In this document: in pieces, positions 1-10,613 of the stretch
Numbering within the stretch: the stretch's first letter is position 1
Layout of the letters: each line of letters opens with the position of its first letter
NCBI GenBank assembly: GCA_014529385.2
Contig: CM043955.1
Location: 144,869,140 to 144,927,139, forward strand
DNA length: 58,000 bases
Reading direction: 5' to 3'
Source: Adiantum capillus-veneris
Lineage: Eukaryota > Streptophyta > Polypodiopsida > Polypodiales > Pteridaceae
Program-made: the position numbers and the translations under genes
The notes under the pieces: model-generated
The model's database searches: none
Seen by the model: the letters and a program-made list of their open reading frames with translations, nothing else
Told to the model about the DNA's origin: nothing

Positions 1-214
1 TCCGAGGTACTCTCTGGTCATGGTGCGGAGTTTGGAGAATCCCATGAGCACAAAGCTGCCGTTGCACTTCACTTTGGAGAAATGGATTGCCCATGGCTTG
101 TTGAAGCATAGAAACAAGGTAGTTAACAAGCATAGGGGCATCATTAGTAGCCTGCTCATTAGCAAAATCAAAGATATCAACATTAATTTCACTCTCTTTA
201 CTATTGTCAGCCAT
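1..214 (-). CDS. Gag-like ORF start, LTR retrotransposon (runs off window)
   Basis: On the minus strand an ATG at 214 opens a frame without stops to the window edge (71 codons, starting MADNSKESEINVDIF). It lies about 400 bases downstream of the tRNA primer site at 620-631, where gag is expected to begin. No conserved gag motif is reached before the edge, so the assignment rests on position. The element's LTR is at 633-2162. The start is chosen because it is the first ATG after the leader that opens the long frame. Confidence 0.55.
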   Translation of the reverse strand, partial: MADNSKESEINVDIFDFANEQATNDAPMLVNYLVSMLQQAMGNPFLQSEVQRQLCAHGILQTPHHDQRVPR

Positions 215-619
215 TCTAACAACTTTTAGGTGTAAATTTTTTTTAGGTGTACTTTGGCACTTCAAGGCCTAGTTGCTACTCCTCTTTACCCCTTTAGAAA
301 AGCACTCAAGCCACTGTACTCGTGGCTCGAATATCATTAATTGCAAGGAATAGAAGAGAGGGTCTTTCAACACCAAAACAGCACCGGCTCCTGTCAAGCT
401 TCTTATAGCTCAATAGTGGTTATGCCATAGGCAAGCCCCGTAGGACTCCACTATTAAGACCATAGCTCTAGACGGTGATGCCCCGTTATCTGCAGGAAGG
501 CAGGCGCACTACAAGGCTGAAAAATCCCTATGCTACTTACTCAATTGCAATTAATAATAACAACCATTTATAGCTAGCTTGATTACCTCCCTTCTTGAGC
601 AAGAAAAGAGAAACCTTGT

Positions 620-631
620 GCTCTGATACCA
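620..631 (-). other. Primer binding site (initiator Met-tRNA type)
   Basis: The minus strand reads TGGTATCAGAGC, complementary to the 3' end of plant initiator Met-tRNA, one base after the LTR end (TGTTACA). This fixes the element as minus-strand, with internal sequence at lower coordinates. Bases 215-619 are leader without a recognisable gene. Confidence 0.85.
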
Positions 632-632
632 A

Positions 633-2162
633 TGTAACATTTAATGGCCTAGTATCTTGTGTGTAGCGTAAAATAGCATGAACATAGTAAGCATTTCATT
701 GTAATAGATTCCTTATGAGCATAACAAGAGTGCTTGGGTGGAGAGAGCAACAAAAAGCATAACACCTAGTTAGATAGGCAAGGCATGAAAAATACTTCAA
801 AAGAGAGAGAAATTAAGCTATTGACATAAGTTGAGGACCGGATTTACATGGAGCCGGTCCCCCCTCCAAAAGGCTTTGTATTATAGGTTTCCCTCATCAA
901 GGGAGACATTTTACAATATAATTCTTTGTGTTCCTTTAATAACTAGCTAGTGCAATGAAGATGGAAGCTTCAAGCACTAAGCAAACACTTATAAAACACA
1001 ACATCAATTCCCTCACGGTCTCAAACCCAAGACCTCACACACCTTCGAAGATGGTGAGAGCTAGCGGGGTATGAGAGTAGATTGAGAGGAAGAAGGAGTA
1101 GTCTTAGGATAAAGAAGTATATCTCCTCACATAATCACTCATAAAAGCTTAGCATAGCTTAGTACTTAGCATGGTAGAGGAAATGAGCATGCATTGAAGC
1201 TTGGCTCTTGGTTTGATTTGCATCACAAAGCCAAGAGTTGTTGGTGTAGGCCTCCCTTCTCACAAGCTTGGAGTAGATGATAAGTTTCCATTAAAGCTTG
1301 AGAAGGAGAGAGAGAGTCTTCTTGCTTCACACATGAGCTAGTGTGAGTGTGTGTGGAATAATGCCTTGGGAAATTCAATTCCCTTCTCTCTCTTGGTCGA
1401 CCCCTCATGCAAATTACTCATGCTGACATCCCATTGGACCTCTCCAAGCTTAGCCAATGAGAATTAAGTAGCATAAGTGATAGCCTTCTGACATGTGTCC
1501 CCCTTTCCCCTTTTGTGAGAGCTTTAGGTAATTAATTAATGCAACTAAACTCTTATTGGACCCCTTAGGAGACTGTCCAATAGTCTTCTAGAGAGATTAA
1601 TTCTTATTGGTTCTCTTTATCAAGTGTTTTTAAATGAATGAAACTAGATTTACTCTAGCCTAATTCTCATTGGTCCACCTCTATGGCCATCCAATAGGAT
1701 TTGAGTGCACCTTGTGGGCATCTGGCCTAGGGAGTTGACATGTGTCCCGTATTCCCTTTGTGTAAAGGGAGCCTCTGAGTGTGTGTGTGTGTGTGTGTGT
1801 GTTTCTCTCTCATCCCCTACTTAGAAGATTCGCCTCCTCCTATGTAAGAGTCTAGAAGACTTTTTTGGCACACTCACAAAGCATCAAATTATACTAAGCT
1901 TGACCATTGGACACAACCTTTGAATTTTAGCATTTTGAAAGTCTTATTGGGTTGAACCTTAGGGGTCTTTAAAGCCCATTGTTGCACATTGCTCTTTTGC
2001 AGATGCCCCCCCCTTTGGATCCCTATTTTCCCTCCTTTGGATCCCTAATGTGGCCGGTCTGCCAGCTTAACCAATATTCTAGCTTTTTCTCCCTTGGCAC
2101 TTCCCCATATTAAATGATCACTTTAACATGAGAAAATCATTTAGATATTAGTTATTATGACA
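633..2162 (-). repeat. 5' LTR of minus-strand LTR retrotransposon
   Basis: This 1.53-kb block begins TGTAAC and ends ATGACA on the plus strand (TG...CA in either orientation). It aligns along its length, in the same orientation, with 31338-32921. The primer site directly abuts its lower end, so this is the 5' LTR of an element continuing off the window. It contains a (TG)n run near 1777-1801. Its short G-rich and CT-rich ORFs are not conserved and were not called genes. The superfamily cannot be set without pol. Confidence 0.8.
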
Positions 2163-2954
2163 TTTCTCACATGTTTGTTATCTTTCGGGACTAAAAATGG
2201 ACAATGACACTAGGATCGGAAGGGGTTGTGGCCTTTCGATCAAAATGATATGTACATAAATAGCTATGTTTTTTTTATATAAAAAAAAATCGGGTACATA
2301 ATAACCCTATCTATAAACTTAGAAAACATACTTGGATCTTAAAGGAGTGATGACCTATTTGATCTCAAATAAACAGAAAGAACAAAACAACTTGCATCTC
2401 GCATAACTGAATTTCATAAAATGCTTTGGACAATGGTTTAAGTTAAAAAGGTTGTAAGATGGATAAAAATTAATATAGTCCATCGACACGTGTAAAATGC
2501 ATTCAAGGCGAACGTATTTGTTGTCTTGTTTGAATGGATGCAGGTGAGGACTCTATCCTTTCTTGGGATTTCTTTGGCTTTCCTGTTGTCCATCCTTCAT
2601 GTACAAGACTAATCCCACTTTTTGAAGTAGACAATACAAATGTTTCTTTTTACTTTTACACTAGAATGAGACCTCAGTCTTATTACAATGTACAAAAATA
2701 ATTCTAAGACTGAGTTGTTTTTGTGCTACCCCCGGACTTGTCTAAAGCAAACTGTCTTTTGAACTCTTTGGTTCTTTTGTGCTTATGTATCTAAGTAAAA
2801 TATCTACACACACACACACACACACACATGAACAAGAAGAGAACTTTTAACATCGTTGAACAATGCAAAGAAACCTTAAATATCCATGTGATGAGCCCTA
2901 TACTTAAAGACTTGCTTCTCAAGAGGGAACTAGGATACGACGATTTACCACACG

Positions 2955-2957
<3 letters not shown>
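2163..2957. other. No gene seen; (CA)n tract at 2806-2828
   Basis: AT-rich sequence without a convincing ORF or repeat copy elsewhere in the window. The only clear structure is a (CA)n microsatellite at 2806-2828. A short ORF downstream of it runs into the (GA)n tract and is not credible. Confidence 0.6.

Positions 2958-3019
<62 letters not shown>
2958..3019. repeat. (GA)n microsatellite, tail of LINE B
   Basis: About 31 GA units on the plus strand, read as (TC)n at the 3' end of the minus-strand LINE copy at 3020-3822. The join is GACGATAATGAAATC followed by the repeat, the same type of junction as in the other LINE copies. Confidence 0.9.
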
Positions 3020-3022
<3 letters not shown>

Positions 3023-3818
3023 CATTATCGTCCTTGAAGCGCCAAAAGAAACATATCATATATGGGGTGTTTGTGGCAGATAAGTGACTCTCAATGCTGA
3101 ATAATTGCCTAAATGAGCATTGCAATTCAGGGTTCACATCATGATTGGGAGATGAATGTATGTACGGAGAGCTCATGGCTGAAAATGTAGGGAAAGAAAG
3201 GTTTAATGTGATCAAAAGTTGAGCATTTAGGTATGGTATGATACTCAAACTTATGAGCTTTTGGGAGACATAAAGTGCATAGTCGATGACAATCTCTTGC
3301 TTGTGTTTCAATGCATTGTCTCGTATCATAGAGAATGAGAGTTGAGCCAAATGGAAGCGATAGTGCGAATAATACTGAAGGGGTAGGTGCAACATGTGTG
3401 GTGTAATATATGAAGCGCAAGCCTCTAGAGTTTTCCTAAGTCGTGATACATTGGCCAAAAACCCTCTTCCACTTTGGAGTCTATCAAAACATCATGAAGC
3501 AAGTGTAACGTGTCCCATCTTCCGAAACCACTTCTTGATGTCTTGCATCCATCTCGAACTTAGTATTTTTCTTTTGTGATTTTTTTGTACTTGCATCCCA
3601 TGCACTTCTTGGAAGTCGATGTGAAGGGTTTTGCCACATCTTGACCATGTACTCCCCACGACTCTCTCTATACCCATTATCTCAATGGGAAGCAATCGTG
3701 ACTCAAGTAGTAAGAGCATGTGTTGTACTTTTGTCTTGCCTTGTAGAAAGCGTGTAAGAAAACACTGAGGAGATTCTCAAACTCTTTCCAAGTAGACTTA
3801 GAGATGCTACCACCCCAT

Positions 3819-3822
<4 letters not shown>
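3020..3822 (-). pseudogene. LINE B: 5'-truncated LINE copy, C-terminal ORF2 remnant
   Basis: Minus-strand frames are close to the C-terminal part of LINE A: VWGGSISKSTWKEFEN near its start, then LLLLESRLLPIEIMG and WMQDIKKWF. Several frameshifts and stops break it. It has only the region downstream of the reverse transcriptase, as expected of a 5'-truncated copy. Its 5' end sits exactly at the (GA)n tract 3823-3870 and its 3' end at the (GA)n tract 2958-3019. Non-coding ORFs on the plus strand here are shadows. Confidence 0.75.

Positions 3823-3870
<48 letters not shown>
3823..3870. repeat. (GA)n microsatellite between LINE A and LINE B
   Basis: Uninterrupted GA repeat followed by (TAGA)3. 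On the minus strand it is the (TC)n tail of LINE A and at the same time the 5' boundary of LINE B, so the two LINEs lie head to tail across one microsatellite. Confidence 0.9.
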
Positions 3871-3874
<4 letters not shown>

Positions 3875-3900
3875 TAGATAGATTTTATTATCATCCTCGA

Positions 3901-4044
3901 AGGTCAAATATGACCTATGGGACCAAAGTTACATGTGATGTAGTATGTGTATGGCTGATGAGTGACTCTCATAGGTCAAATATGACCTATGGGACCAAAG
4001 TTACATGTGATGTAGTATGTGTATGGCTGATGAGTGACTCTCGA
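3901..4044. repeat. 72-bp tandem duplication in LINE A 3' UTR
   Basis: Two near-identical copies (starting 3901 and 3973), each beginning with AGGTCAAATATGACCT, which forms a hairpin with a 6-bp stem (AGGTCA/TGACCT). The LINE therefore carries its candidate 3' recognition hairpin twice. Confidence 0.85.
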
Positions 4045-5992
4045 TGCTCCAAAATTGTAGTGATGAGAGTCGCAATGGAGAGCCCACACTTTGGCTGGGA
4101 GAGGAAAGTGTGTAGGTCTAAGTTATGGATGAAAATGTGAGAGAAGCAAGTTCGGATGTGATCAAAAGCTGAGCACTCTAGTAGTGTGTGGTACTCAGAC
4201 TCTCGAACTTGCAGCGAGCATAATGTGCACAATCGATTTGACTCTTCTCCATTGCCCCAACGCCCTATCTCGCATCGAAGGAAATGGGAGCTAAGCCGAA
4301 TTGCTGCGATAGTGCGTATCGCGGACAAGGGAATAGGCTCAAGCATGTAAGTGTGAGTACGGTTTCCTCTCTCAGCGAAGAACATGGTTTTGTAGTTGGG
4401 GGCAATATAGGTGGTGTAATGTATGAAGCGTGACCCACCGGATTTCTCCCAAGCCGTAATACATTGGCGTTGTAGAAAAGCTTCATTCACTTGAGAGTCA
4501 ATTGAAGCATCATGTAGCAAGTGTAATGCATCCCATCTCCCAAACCACTTCTTTATGTCTTGCATCCATCCCGTGCTCAAGATCTTGCTTTTATGCGTCT
4601 TTTGAACTTTTTTGCTTGCTTCCCATGCAATTGTAGGAAGTTGATGTGAGGGGTTTTGACGCATCTTTATCATGTACTCCACAACCCTTTCCATGCCCAT
4701 AACCTCAATTGGAAGAGATCCCGACTCAAGAAGTAGGAGCATATATGGTGTTTGTGTCTTAACTTGGAGAAAGTTTGTAAGAAAACGCTTTTGGACATTC
4801 TCAAACTCTTTCCAAGTAGACTTTGAGATGCTCCCGCCCCACACTTCAACTCCATAAAGAAGAACCGGTGTCACCAATGCATCAAAAAGATACTTCTTGA
4901 GAACCCAACACTTGATGTTTCCCGCATTACACATGTTCTCAAATGCATAATATGCTCTCTTTCCCGCTTCCAAACGACGCATAGCACATTCATGCCACTT
5001 GTGATTGGATGGAACCTCAAGGCCAAGGTACTTAAAGCTCTCAACAACTTCAAGTGTCTCGTTGTTGTACACAATGCATGGCTTCTCCTTATGGTTGGTT
5101 TTCACAAGCATAACCTTTGTTTTGGATTCATTTACAATCAGCCCACTATGCAAGCAAAAGTTCTCAAGGACAACCATAAGCTTTTGTGCATCTTCTAAAG
5201 TGTATGCTAGAAGCACTACGTCATCCGCATACAACAAAAGCATGATTACCGCATTGCAAATAGTGACCTCTTCAATGCCTTCTTCTTGCATAAAGTCAAG
5301 TACCATTTGTTCCAATTGATCGATGCATAGACCAAAGAGAGTTGGTGACAATGGACATCCTTATTTAACCCCAATAGTGCTTACAAAAATTTCTGAAATT
5401 TCTCTTCCCATGCACAATTGACAAATCACCTTCTCATAGATTCGAGAAACCGCAAGCATAAACTCACTTGGCACTTGGAGTTCTTCCATCCTTCTCCACA
5501 AATTGTTACGTGGAATCATATCAAAGGCTTTCTTAAAGTCCACAAAACAACAATACAATCGCTTGCCTTTCAACCGACTTTCCTCCATGAGAACACGAAG
5601 AGTGACAAGATGATCAATGGTGCTATGGCATCGACGAAAACCCGCTTGTCCCTTTGCACGCTTGTCATTCTCTTCAGCCCAATCACTCAATTTCATCTCC
5701 ATTATGCACCCAAACAACTTTTCCATAAGAGACCCAATCATTATAGTCCGGTAGTTGCTTACATTCTTTACATCCCCTCCTTTATGCAAAGGCTTAACCC
5801 AATTAGTACTCCAATCATAAGGCATACTATGTTGAAGTGCAAGGTTGAACATATCACACATCCACTCATGGGTAAAATCTCCTGTCCATTTGATCATCTC
5901 CGGCTTGATACCTTGAAGATCTCCCGCTTTGCGAGTGGCCAAATTTTCAAGCCCACCGCATACATCCTCAATAGTAAAAAAAGACGGCATAC

Positions 5993-5994
<2 letters not shown>
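3987..5994 (-). pseudogene. LINE ORF2 reverse transcriptase (one nonsense codon)
   Basis: One frame of about 670 codons encodes the RT palm and thumb plus a C-terminal zinc-binding region. Visible motifs are the metal site in FVDFKKAFD, the block AGFRRCHSTIDHL, GCPLSPTLFG and the catalytic LLLYADDVVLLA. The C-terminal CTLCSLQVRESEYHTLLEC fits the C-x2-C...H-x4-C zinc ribbon of plant LINEs. A single TAA at 5361-5363 lies between IGVK and GCPLSP, where the family has Q. Frames on either side are in phase, so this is a point mutation. The N-terminus is lost: the frame opens inside the (CT)n tract, so upstream Ser-Leu codons are repeat, not protein. Confidence 0.85.

Positions 5995-6051
<57 letters not shown>
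5995..6051. repeat. (GA)n microsatellite at LINE A 5' end
   Basis: Uninterrupted GA repeat on the outer side of the 5'-truncated LINE A. The LINE sequence begins directly at its edge. Confidence 0.9.
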
Positions 6052-6052
<1 letters not shown>

Positions 6053-6479
6053 CTGCAAACATGCAACAAGCCTGACAAGACGACGATGAGGGAAGAACGA
6101 TAGTTTAGCTAGTAGGACCGCACATTTGCCTTTAAGTGGGAGGTTGTTGGGTAAAGGCACTATTTCTTTACCCGAGGCCAGACATTTGGTGTCCGATCGC
6201 CCATTGGCCATGCCTTTTTTTCTTTTTTTTTGACACACTAGAGGCCCACAGGGGGAGGTGCTTATCCCTTCCAAATATTAGCCATGTTACATTGGTCGAG
6301 CAAGGGCCGCGTACCATCGGGCAAGAGCCACATGTAGGCATCACCATGGCCACCTAATTGATGCACCACATGCTGAGAACGACGAAGAGAACTCGTAGCA
6401 ACCGGCTAGGAACCTCCTCCTCGGGTGACCCGCCCGAGGAGGAGGATGTGCTCAAGTGTCCAAGGGCAAGAGCCCTAGC
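6052..6479. other. No gene seen; 13-bp perfect hairpin at 6413-6445
   Basis: No credible ORF. At 6413-6445 CCTCCTCCTCGGG and its exact reverse complement are separated by a 7-base loop (TGACCCG). It lies just beyond the 3' side of the SINE at 6480-6605 and may belong to it, but that is inference. Confidence 0.6.
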
Positions 6480-6605
6480 AAAGTGAACACTAGGTGAGCA
6501 CAAGGTGTCCCTCTAGAGTGTGACCCAACGGGGGATTTGAACCAACAAACCGTAGGTTGAGAGGCCAAAGCCTTACCGTTAGACCAACTCTTTGGGGACC
6601 TGACC
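6480..6605 (-). mobile_element. tRNA-derived SINE head
   Basis: The minus strand has tRNA-like pol III promoter boxes: box A GTTGGTCTAACGGT (6575-6588) and box B GGTTCAAATCC (6533-6543), spaced as in a tRNA gene. Cloverleaf stems are imperfect and flanking sequence continues without a 3' trailer or CCA context, so this is read as a SINE or tRNA pseudogene. Exact ends and tail were not determined. Confidence 0.6.
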
Positions 6606-7799
6606 ATACCTTTTCCTTATTCATGTATATACATAATCGCTCCACCCACACATCACGTTCCTCTTCTGCACCGCACTGTGCACACACACATTCCTGCACA
6701 CACACGTTCGTGCACACACACTCTTTCAACGAAAACCCTCAAATCGTCCTCTTGCGCACTTGCAAAGTAGTCGACGCGTTTATGAGCCTATCAAAGCCTT
6801 TTCAACATGTGCAAAGCCTATTAGACAATCATACGCGTTCCCACTTCACCAACGGTGCTCATCGACTACAATTGACAATGAAGGGAGGAGTGACGTTCCA
6901 TAGGCCTGGTGGCAAAACGGCCTTGTGCATTTTTTCGCTTGGAGACCCTTGGGGCATGAGGGCTTTGATAGGCCACATGTCACATTAATTTTTCGTAAAG
7001 AAAACAAACTTTTGCATTGAGATTGTGTAGGCTAGGTGTCCTGGAGCTCCTGCTTACTAGTGTTAGAAGCTTTCCGCTAAATAGAAACCAACTGCTAACT
7101 TGCCGATAATTTTGCGAAAGGCTTGCAGAATCAGCAACGTGTATGTGGTTGTGGAACCCCGTATCGAACAAGCTCGGCTATGGCGACTTCTGCAGCTGGT
7201 TAGCCATTGCACCCTTATTCACTTTATTTATGCTTTTGCTGCTCTTTCAATTGACTTTTTTTCATAGCCATTGCACCCTTCTCAACTTTAAAGAGCTCTT
7301 TGCGTGTGGCAAAGACAATTCCTTAATGATACAAGCCAAAAAGCAAGACAATATCGGGTAGCATATCCAAGATGTCATCTATTAGCATGAACCCCCTTGT
7401 AAGTAAGCTGGGAACCGAGACTGGCCCCAAGTGACAAAGCCAGAGTGAATCCCTAGAGTGTGGATCCCCCGCCGAAGCTTATGAGCATGGGGGCAAACCC
7501 ACAAAAAATAACTTTTACTCTCATCGATTCGTTGAGGACATTGGCACGAGTCTGATCATGCCAAGTGTTGCTTGCAGGGGGCTTGCATGAGCTATCATCC
7601 ACATGAAATACAAAATTAGCAAGCCAATCTGAGGATCCCAAAAAAGGACCAATATTGAGTCATAACAATGTGAGAGACTTAAATCCAACCAAAAGGGTAG
7701 CTGTGTAGGCTTGTACACTTGACTCTGTTGTCTGAGTAGAATAGGTATGCCAATTAAAGCAGAGCTTTCAAAGAACAAGACCATAACCAAAGAATCAAT
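6606..7799. other. No gene recognised
   Basis: Contains short CA-rich runs (6680-6720) and several unconserved ORFs on both strands. The minus ORFs at 7453-8011 overlap the start of the plus-strand gypsy fragment and match no family I recognise. Confidence 0.4.
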
Positions 7800-8616
7800 T
7801 GTTGATGGCTAACATCACTCCCCCGGGTTTTAGTACAACTCTGACAATGGCCAATGTTCCCGTATCTAAAGCCTCCACTGACTAACATGAACGAGGGATT
7901 CACAACATAGGGTCTTCCCCTTTTGGAAAAGATTATGTTCCAACACCGTAACCTCACCTTTTTGTTCTCGAGTATTACTTGTACACAAGAAAGACGGATC
8001 TTGGAGGACATGTGTCGACTATAGGGCTCTCAATAAGATTACCATTAAGAATGGGTTTCCAAAACCCAGGATTGATGATATACTTATACTAGATAGGGTT
8101 GCAGGGTTCTACTTGTTTCAAGAGAGTCGATCTTAAAAGTGGCTATCATCAAACCAAAATCGTTCTGGAGATGTATACAAGACCACGTTTAGGAAATCGT
8201 TCGGATTGTATGAGTATTTGGTGATGCCTTTAGGTCTCACGAATCATACTACAATGCTCAACAAGATGACGGATTGGATCTTTCTAGAGCATGGGCAGTT
8301 TGTAGGAACTTTGTTCGATACATTATTGTTTTCTCCAAATCCGAAGCAAAACATCGAGAGCATTTGTTGCAAGTATTCAAAGCCTTAGGAGAACACAGAT
8401 TGGTTATCAGTAGGAAGAAAAGCGGGTTCTTTTCATCCGAGATACACTTTCTGGTACATATTTTTTCGTCCGAGGGTGTTAGCATGGATCCGGCTAAAGT
8501 AATGGCTATTCAAAATTGGCCTCCTTTGAGGAATGTACATGATGTAAGGAGCTTTTTGGGATTATTTTCTTAGTATTGGTGGTTCATTCGACAATTTGCA
8601 GAGATTGCTTCACCCT
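7800..8616 (+). pseudogene. Gypsy J: Ty3/gypsy reverse transcriptase fragment, left part
   Basis: Broken plus-strand frames carry the Ty3/gypsy RT signature in order: [32 protein letters not shown], then GLYEYLVMPLGLTN, the degraded FVRYIIVFSKSEAKHREHL (the FDD catalytic site is lost), and NWPPLRNVHDVRSFLGL. Several frameshifts are present. It stops at IRQFAEIASP, where the hAT-like insertion begins. The frame resumes at 15417 with VLMQEGHVIA, so about 50 codons of the connection/RNase H start are missing. The left boundary is approximate. Confidence 0.8.
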
Positions 8617-9384
8617 CATAGAAACATGGTACGGAGAACGGGAACGGGGCACGCGGTTGGGCCCGGGGTCAGGACGGCAAAAGTTAGGGAATGGAGTCGG
8701 GGCTCGGAACGGTAACAACATTTTTCTCGATTTCTTTGAGCTACACGTATGTACCATAGTGCTAAGAACACTTTGAGCATTGAATTGCACAAAACAAACA
8801 AGAAACATAACTCATAATAGCAAAATATGCCAAGAAAACATTGATGGCGTTATGATGAATACAGGTAGATAAGTATATGCCTCAAGGGCTCAAAATGGCA
8901 AGTGAGAATGAGGCAAAGCCTTGATGCTTGAGAGAGTAGAATCTATATACTGGATAGAGAGTAGATAGAGACTTGAGAGTAGAATCTAGATAAATATTAG
9001 AGAGATCAAGGCTCAAGCCTTGGGATCTTGATGCTTGAGAGAGTAGAGGGAGGTTGACTCTTGAGAGCTTGCGAGAGTAGAGGGAGGGAGCAAGCGAGAC
9101 TCGAGGCTTGAGCTAAAGCATAGAGCTTGAGTATAATGTATTGTATAATGCAATGTGCATTCAGGAGGCCTTCATTTGCAGGCCTCCAAAAGAGCCCTTA
9201 AACCTTGTGTAAAAGGGCCTCAAATCTCCCAAGAAATCAGCCATTTTTTGCCGTTTGAATTCAAAAAAAAGTTTTGAAAAAATGTCTATTAGCCGTCCCC
9301 TTGCCGTTCTTGACCGACTACGGTTTCATGAATGCTGTTTCAAATGGCCAACCTTGTGATTTGGTGGAAATGGATCTAGTCCAT
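8617..9384 (-). mobile_element. Non-autonomous hAT-like element, first half
   Basis: Left end CATAGAAACATGGTACGG resembles the TIR of the complete hAT at 16872-20043 (CATAGTTACATGGGACGG), and the G-rich subterminal sequence also matches, in inverted orientation. No transposase remains. The element is split by the LTR retrotransposon at 9385 and resumes at 15332-15416. No matching 8-bp target duplication was found; the host gypsy sequence is deleted at this site. Confidence 0.6.
9380..9384. other. Target site duplication TCCAT (left)
   Basis: TCCAT precedes the 5' LTR and is repeated exactly at 15332-15336 after the 3' LTR. This 5-bp duplication is what LTR-retrotransposon integrase produces. 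Confidence 0.85.
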
Positions 9385-10600
9385 TGTCACGTGCACATCT
9401 AACCCTATGTGTACGTGGACGAGCTACTTCATGACAAGGGTTCAGTTAGCTTAGGAAGTGTTTTGGCACTTTTGTGAGTCTGTTCGTTGACCGTGCATGT
9501 CCATGCACTTAGAGTAGATGCATATCCTGTGGTTGCACACAACATGATCATCAAATTACCATCAAAATCCATCAGGAGCATTTTTACAGTGCACATACCT
9601 ATTTTCCCTATTTTAGCCATTTTCACATATTTTTAATAAGTGACTTTGTTGGGAAACTGGGTAGGGAGTTTGACTCGGACAATTTATAAGAGAAGCTAGC
9701 GCTAGCAGTTTCTGGCAGAAGTGGATGCAGGGACCAAGCGCCTGACAGTGCACCTTCTCAGCAAGACCCCTGGCATGACAACTCAGCGTTTTTCAGCCAC
9801 AAGGACCAGCTAGCGTTTTCTGCAGCACATCAGCATTGGCGTTTTGCAACAGAGTACCTAGCGTTTGGAGAACTCCCAGATGAGCCTGGCGTTCTTGCAG
9901 ACAGCATATCAAGCCTAGCGTTTTTGCAACTTGTAGAGCATTCTAGCGTTTTGTAGATTCCCAGCGAGAGACCCATCATTAGCTTCGGCGTTTTTAGTTT
10001 TCAGCATATAGACACCGCAGAACAGCCCCGAAACTTCGCAGATCTCACCTTCTCGCAGCAGATCCTCGCAGCAGATCTCACCTTCTCGCAGCAGATCCTC
10101 GCCGCACGGTCAAATCAGCCAGCGTTTGCAGATTCAGCCCGCTATTCGCAGATTTCAGCATCTGCGTTTTCAGCGCGTTGTCGTCGCATTGTCGTCACAG
10201 ACATAGAGTCAAAATTTAACAGATACAAGATTTGCAGATTTCAGCCCTTAGCGTTTTCAGATTTCAGCCCGTCTTGTCGTTGTCCTCATCGTCGTCGACA
10301 TCGTCGGCAAGTCCATTGCATTGTAGAGATTTGTGCAATCAATAGTAGACCCCTCTCGCCATAGAGAGTGGGGCCTTCGGAGGAGGGTTTGACAACATTC
10401 TGGTGTTGTATTTCTTCTCTCTCTATCTCTCAATCTTAGCACCTTCATTCACAGTATTTACCACTTTGTTTGTGATCATTTGCACTCTCTCACTAAAGGA
10501 ACGGAAGGCTCTCCCTTCCGTAGTTAAAAGGAACCCTTGAGCACAGTTCGGAGCACTCATCTTGAGCAAAGTTCAACATTCACTTCCGCTGCACCTTACA
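9385..10600 (+). repeat. 5' LTR of gag-only LTR element
   Basis: Begins TGTCACGTGCACATC and ends CACCTTACA, 1216 bp. It is rich in a recurring AGCGTTTT(T)GCAG-like motif between about 9780 and 10270. Near its 3' end is a hairpin at 10501-10521 (ACGGAAGG, loop CTCTC, CCTTCCGT). A small duplication of the CTCACCTTCTCGCAGCAGAT segment lies near 10046-10110. ORFs within the LTR are not conserved in length among copies. Confidence 0.9.
10501..10521. promoter_or_regulatory. Conserved LTR hairpin
   Basis: 8-bp perfect stem ACGGAAGG/CCTTCCGT with a 5-base loop. It recurs at 15232-15252, 26012-26032 and (7-bp stem) 29766-29786, each 80 to 100 bases before the LTR end. A role in RNA processing, dimerisation or packaging is inference. 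Confidence 0.6.
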
Positions 10601-10601
10601 T

Positions 10602-10613
10602 TGGTATCAGAGC
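10602..10613 (+). other. Primer binding site
   Basis: TGGTATCAGAGC, complementary to initiator Met-tRNA, one base after the 5' LTR. Confidence 0.9.

Larger units (their letters stand above)
3871..5994 (-). mobile_element. LINE A: 5'-truncated LINE with RT domain
   Basis: Non-LTR retrotransposon on the minus strand, bounded by (GA)n at 5995-6051 (5' side) and 3823-3870 (3' tail). It retains most of the reverse transcriptase and the whole C-terminus but no endonuclease or ORF1. The 3' UTR holds a 72-bp tandem duplication (3901-4044) containing a 6-bp-stem hairpin, then GATGATAATAAAATC and the (TC)n tail. Truncation at a microsatellite is shared with the other LINEs here. Confidence 0.85.

Noticed and set aside
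5005-5319. Plus-strand ORFs within LINE A (also 5418-5996 and 4992-5198)
   Set aside because: They are antisense to a clear reverse transcriptase with conserved motifs.
6480-6605. Functional tRNA gene
   Set aside because: Boxes A and B are present but the acceptor and anticodon stems do not pair well, and a SINE-like body follows.
7453-8011. Three overlapping minus ORFs of 62-89 codons
   Set aside because: No motif, mutually overlapping, and partly opposite the gypsy RT fragment.
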